From Thermodesulfobacteriota bacterium (GTDB taxonomy: Bacteria > Desulfobacterota > Desulfobacteria > Desulfobacterales > RPRI01), in assembly GCA_030836965.1 (NCBI GenBank), contig JAUPLM010000082.1, positions 1 through 8,800 of the forward strand: a stretch of 8,800 nucleotides of DNA, in the 5' to 3' direction. A program made the position numbers and the translations under genes. Numbering within the stretch: position 1 is the stretch's first letter; each line of letters begins with the position of its first letter. Of this stretch, positions 5,926 to 8,800 are shown piece by piece. Below the pieces are notes generated by a model. That model was not told where the DNA came from. It ran no database searches and worked only from the letters and a program-made list of their open reading frames with translations.

Positions 5926-6681
5926 TCAGCCCCCGTTTCTTTCGCTTAAAATAACCGGACCATTTTCCGTAACGGCCACCGTATGCTCAAAATGCGCGGA
6001 AAGGCCGCCATCCTTTGTTATTGCCGTCCACCCGTCTTCCAGAATATCGATTTCATATCCTTTTTCATTCACCATCGGCTCAATTGCAAGCGTCATACCC
6101 GGTTTTAATATAGCGCCCATACCCGGCTTTCCGAAATTAGGAACCTGCGGATCCTCATGGAGGCTGCTCCCTATTCCATGTCCTACAAAAACACGAACAA
6201 CCGAATATCCGGCAGCTTCAACATAAGACTGTACGGCATACGATATATCCGAAAGCCTCCCTTTCGGAACCGCTTTTTCAATCCCTTTATAAAGAGCTTC
6301 TCTTGTTATCCGTGTAAGCTTCGCTGCGGTTCCTGATATTTTACCGACAGGCACCGTTATGGCTGCATCACCGTAATATCCGTCAAACAGCACTCCGAAA
6401 TCGAGGCTTACAATATCACCCTCAATAAGCTGTGTTTTTGAAGGGAAACCGTGAACCACAACGTTGTTCACTGATGCGCACAACGAATACGGATACCCTT
6501 TATATCCCTTGAACGCGGGTTTTGCATCATTTTCGAACGTCAGCTTTTCAGCAAGATCGTTCAAGTATAAAGTGTCTATCCCCGGTTTAACTTCCGCTTC
6601 AAGCCTGGCCAGAATATCCGCGACAAGCCTGTTGCTTACCCTTAATTTTTCGATTTCTTTAGGTGATTTTAAAATCACCAT
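5926..6681 (-). CDS. map: Methionine aminopeptidase, type I
   Basis: The 251-residue protein (typical about 250-265) is a type Ia methionine aminopeptidase with pita-bread fold. All metal ligands are visible: D94 and D105 (VSLDFGVLFDGYYGDAA), H168 (VGHGIG), E201 (AIEPM) and E232 (FEHT); H77 in VVVHG and H175 are the conserved substrate-side histidines. It removes the initiator methionine from new proteins as they leave the ribosome. It starts at the ATG at 6681, one base after the secY stop, and ends three bases before infA. No N-terminal SH3-binding or zinc extension is present. adk, often found between secY and map, is absent. Confidence 0.98.
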   Translation of the reverse strand: MVILKSPKEIEKLRVSNRLVADILARLEAEVKPGIDTLYLNDLAEKLTFENDAKPAFKGYKGYPYSLCASVNNVVVHGFPSKTQLIEGDIVSLDFGVLFDGYYGDAAITVPVGKISGTAAKLTRITREALYKGIEKAVPKGRLSDISYAVQSYVEAAGYSVVRVFVGHGIGSSLHEDPQVPNFGKPGMGAILKPGMTLAIEPMVNEKGYEIDILEDGWTAITKDGGLSAHFEHTVAVTENGPVILSERNGG

Positions 6682-6682
6682 T

Positions 6683-7999
6683 CTAGAATCGCCCTTTTAT
6701 CCTGGCTCCGCCCTTTTTCAGAAAACCCTCATAATGGCGGGAAATCATATGCGACTCTATCTGTGAAATCGTATCTATAGCAACTCCCACAACTATCAGG
6801 AGAGCGGTTCCTCCGAAATAAAACGGAACATTAACCTGTGTTATCAGCACCGACGGAAGCACGCATACGCAGGAAACGTAGATGGCACCGCCCAGCGTAA
6901 TGCGGGTAAGCACTCTGTCTATATAATCGGCGGTTCGTTTCCCCGGTCTTATACCAGGAATATATCCGCCGTGTTTTTTCATATTTTCAGATACGTCAAC
7001 CGGATTGAACGTAACAGCCGTATAAAAATAGCAGAAGAAAAAAATCAATCCCACAAAGAGCAGTTCATAAATCACACCGCCCGGCGTCAGTGCTTGTGCA
7101 AAACTCTGCATCCATTCAATTTTTATGAAGCTTGCGATGGTCGCAGGGAACATCATGATGGATGATGCAAAAATAGGAGGAATAACCCCCGATGTGTTTA
7201 TTTTAAGCGGAAGATGAGTACTCTGGCCTCCGTACATTTTCCTGCCTACGATCCTCTTTGCATACTGAACCGGTATACGCCGCTGCCCCTGTTCTACAAA
7301 TATGATTATTCCAACCACGCCGACCATAAGAATGAGGAGAATAACAACAAAAAATATATTCATCTCACCCGTTGAAACAAGCTTGAATGTGTTGGCTATG
7401 GCGTTAGGCATACGGCATACGATTCCCGCAAAGATAATAAGCGATATCCCGTTCCCGATTCCGCGTTCGGTGATTTGCTCCCCAAGCCACATAATAAACG
7501 CCGTTCCGGCTGTGAGTGTAATGACGGTCATGAGCCTGAAGGCCCAGCCCGGAAATAAAACAACCGGAGCTCCTCCCGGAGAAGCCATGCTTTCAAGCCC
7601 GACGCTGATGCCGAAGCCCTGTATTATACTGAGCAGTACGGTGCCGTATCTCGTGTACTGTATAATCTTTTTACGTCCCTGTTCTCCTTCTTTTGACAGG
7701 CGTTCAAGATGAGGAACAACAACGGTCAACAGCTGCAATATAATGGATGAGCTGATATAGGGCATTATGCCCAGCGCGAATACCGACAGCTTTTCAAATG
7801 CGCCTCCTGAAAACATGTCGAAAAGTCCGAGCAGAGTCCCTTTCGCTTTGGCAAAGAAGGATGCTAGGGCAATGCTGTCGATACCAGGCACCGGAACATG
7901 TACGCCTATGCGGTAAACAATAAGCAATGCCAGCGTCATAAATACCCGTTTTTTCAGTTCGGGTATTTTAAATATATTCTGGAAACCGCTTCCAACCAT
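6683..7999 (-). CDS. secY: Protein translocase channel subunit SecY
   Basis: The 438-residue polytopic membrane protein (typical 420-445) shows about ten hydrophobic segments, roughly at 17-37, 71-94, 116-136, 151-173, 183-206, 213-234, 270-292, 308-329, 368-388 and 394-412. Conserved landmarks are VPVPGID after TM1 (plug side), [15 protein letters not shown] in TM2, the [15 protein letters not shown] segment, the cytosolic loop [12 protein letters not shown] (238-249) and [30 protein letters not shown] (331-360) with the arginine of the SecA/ribosome contact loop. With SecE and SecG it forms the inner-membrane channel for exported and membrane proteins. The ATG follows the rplO stop codon with no gap, with AGAGG seven to eight bases upstream inside rplO. 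Confidence 0.98.
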   Translation of the reverse strand: MVGSGFQNIFKIPELKKRVFMTLALLIVYRIGVHVPVPGIDSIALASFFAKAKGTLLGLFDMFSGGAFEKLSVFALGIMPYISSSIILQLLTVVVPHLERLSKEGEQGRKKIIQYTRYGTVLLSIIQGFGISVGLESMASPGGAPVVLFPGWAFRLMTVITLTAGTAFIMWLGEQITERGIGNGISLIIFAGIVCRMPNAIANTFKLVSTGEMNIFFVVILLILMVGVVGIIIFVEQGQRRIPVQYAKRIVGRKMYGGQSTHLPLKINTSGVIPPIFASSIMMFPATIASFIKIEWMQSFAQALTPGGVIYELLFVGLIFFFCYFYTAVTFNPVDVSENMKKHGGYIPGIRPGKRTADYIDRVLTRITLGGAIYVSCVCVLPSVLITQVNVPFYFGGTALLIVVGVAIDTISQIESHMISRHYEGFLKKGGARIKGRF

Positions 8000-8440
8000 T
8001 TATATAACCTCTACTTTGCCGCCGGCTTTTTCTATCTTCATCTTTGCTCCGCTGCTTGCGCCGCTGACTTTTACCGTCAGAGGAAAGTTGATATCGCCCT
8101 GAGCAAGAAGTTTTATCCCGTCTCTTTTTCCCTTTACGATTCCAGAACGGACCAGAAGTGCTTCGTCAACCGTGGAACCGCTTTCAAATTTTAAAAGATC
8201 GCGTATATTGACGACCGCAAATTCTTTCTTGAATATATTTGTAAAGCCCACCTTGGGAAGGCGTCTTTGAATCGGCATCTGCCCGCCTTCAAATCCTGGA
8301 CGGACTCCGCCCCCGGAACGTGCCTTATGCCCCTTATGACCTTTTCCCGAAGTCTTGCCGGTTCCGGATCCGGGCCCGCGCCCCAAGCGCTTGCGCGAAC
8401 TCTTTGATCCCTTTGACGGCGATAATTCATTTAATTTCAT
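8000..8440 (-). CDS. rplO: Large ribosomal subunit protein uL15
   Basis: The 146-residue protein (typical about 144-150) starts [12 protein letters not shown] and has the basic, glycine-rich N-terminal arm [27 protein letters not shown] (18-44), then [18 protein letters not shown] (49-66) and a globular C-terminal domain ending in GGKVEVI. The arm threads into 23S rRNA and acts late in 50S assembly. The start ATG at 8440 has GAGGAG seven bases upstream (8448-8453) and overlaps the end of rpmD by 14 bases, so the two are probably translationally coupled. It runs directly into secY. Confidence 0.98.
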   Translation of the reverse strand: MKLNELSPSKGSKSSRKRLGRGPGSGTGKTSGKGHKGHKARSGGGVRPGFEGGQMPIQRRLPKVGFTNIFKKEFAVVNIRDLLKFESGSTVDEALLVRSGIVKGKRDGIKLLAQGDINFPLTVKVSGASSGAKMKIEKAGGKVEVI

Positions 8441-8624
8441 CGATCTTCTCCTCAGCCTTCACCAGATGCGATACCTTGCTGATCATACCCCTAACTGAGG
8501 GAGTATCATTGAGCTCGACTGTTCTATTAAGCTTCGTCAGGCCCATGCCGCGCAATACTTTACGGTGTTTTTCGGGCCGTGTAATCATGCTTTTAACAAG
8601 TGTGACTTTCAGTATTCCTGACAT
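8427..8624 (-). CDS. rpmD: Large ribosomal subunit protein uL30
   Basis: The 65-residue protein is a uL30 (typical 58-65): [51 protein letters not shown] carries the family pattern of a short strand, the Lys/Arg-rich helix, GLTKLN, and the invariant RGMI/KV segment. It is a 50S protein that binds 23S rRNA and sits near 5S rRNA. The ATG at 8624 is preceded by GGAGAAG (8632-8638). Its end overlaps rplO by 14 bases. Upstream lies an unusually long structured spacer after rpsE. The order rpsE-rpmD-rplO-secY is standard. Confidence 0.97.
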   Translation of the reverse strand: MSGILKVTLVKSMITRPEKHRKVLRGMGLTKLNRTVELNDTPSVRGMISKVSHLVKAEEKIDEIK

Positions 8625-8641
8625 ATATCATCTTCTCCGTT

Positions 8642-8694
8642 AGGAGCCGCTACGAAATGATTGTTACCTTCCGGACCATTTCATTACGGCTCCT
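8642..8694 (-). other. Long RNA hairpin just before rpmD
   Basis: The arms 8642-8660 and 8676-8694 pair over 19 positions on the minus-strand transcript, with three G-U pairs and a single A-A mismatch, around a 15-base loop. On the plus strand the three G-U pairs would be A-C mismatches, so the stem is kept in the transcribed orientation. It ends four bases before the GGAG of rpmD and has no U run, so it is not a normal terminator. A role in translation or processing of the distal spc mRNA is inferred. Confidence 0.65.
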
Positions 8695-8697
8695 TAT

Positions 8698-8741
8698 GCC
8701 GTTCTCGCCATTGAAATGGTACGTTTATTTTTTCCAACGGC
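8698..8741 (-). other. Second stem-loop directly after rpsE
   Basis: GCCGTT (8698-8703) and AACGGC (8736-8741) form a perfect six-pair stem. Inside it CCAT-TGAA-ATGG (8708-8719) makes a four-pair hairpin. The stem abuts the rpsE stop codon, so the whole 117-base rpsE-rpmD spacer is occupied by two structures. The stem is short and could be chance. Confidence 0.4.
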
Positions 8742-8800
8742 TTACAGTTCTTCGACGGTTTTTCCCCGTCTTTCGGCTACCTGCTCGCGGCTCTGCAATT
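8742..8800 (-). CDS. rpsE: Small ribosomal subunit protein uS5 (3' end only)
   Basis: The last 18 codons read LQSREQVAERRGKTVEEL and stop at TAA (8742-8744). This matches the C-terminal tail of uS5, whose family ending is of the type xSPExVAxxRGKSVEEL. Position immediately upstream of rpmD is the universal place of rpsE. S5 is a 30S protein involved in decoding fidelity; its domains lie outside the window. Confidence 0.93.
   Translation of the reverse strand, partial: LQSREQVAERRGKTVEEL

Noticed and set aside
7302..7712. Plus-strand open frame of 136 codons inside secY
   Set aside because: It lies opposite a clear SecY and its translation has no recognisable domain; it is an antisense shadow. 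The same holds for plus-strand frames at 1663-1926, 2359-2757, 5363-5719 and 5900-6226.
8191..8430. Minus-strand frame of 79 codons overlapping rplO
   Set aside because: It is a shifted reading of uL15, which is intact in its own frame.

Overview
This window is the distal part of a bacterial ribosomal-protein supercluster (the end of the spc operon followed by the alpha operon), all on the minus strand. Behind it lies a two-gene CoA-transferase unit and the first codons of a third transcription unit. In transcription order (high to low coordinates) the genes are: rpsE (last 18 codons), rpmD, rplO, secY, map, infA, rpmJ, rpsM, rpsK, rpsD, rpoA, rplQ, an intrinsic terminator, a promoter, a palindromic element, a glutaconate-CoA-transferase-like subunit A and subunit B, a terminator, a promoter, and the start of a gene for a probable exported protein that runs off the left edge.

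The organism is a Gram-negative-type bacterium of medium GC. Having rpsD between rpsK and rpoA excludes the typical Firmicutes order. secY followed directly by map without adk, zinc-type (four-cysteine) S4, zinc-type L36, and a Gct-like CoA transferase next door together suggest a deltaproteobacterium (Desulfobacterota, perhaps Desulfobacterales). This placement is inference from order and family resemblance, not from a search.

The core genes work together in obvious ways. L30, L15, S5, S13, S11, S4, L17 and L36 are ribosome parts; SecY is the translocon channel; Map removes initiator methionine; IF-1 acts in initiation; RpoA nucleates RNA polymerase. Most junctions are tight (from a 14-base overlap to a 26-base gap). 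Four junctions are not tight and hold RNA-like structure: rpsE-rpmD (117 bases, two hairpins), infA-rpmJ (108 bases), rpsK-rpsD (74 bases, tandem repeat) and rpsD-rpoA (158 bases, possible enclosed multi-hairpin leader). rpsM and rpsD both begin with TTG, so S4 is 209 residues rather than the longer open frame.

The most unusual non-coding object is a roughly 190-base imperfect palindrome at about 1921-2112. It resembles a MITE or a large REP-like element and sits in the leader of the CoA-transferase operon, between its predicted promoter (2131-2159) and its start codon (1901). I see no CRISPR array, no tRNA or rRNA, and no clearly novel multi-gene system; the protein-coding content is otherwise ordinary core genome.
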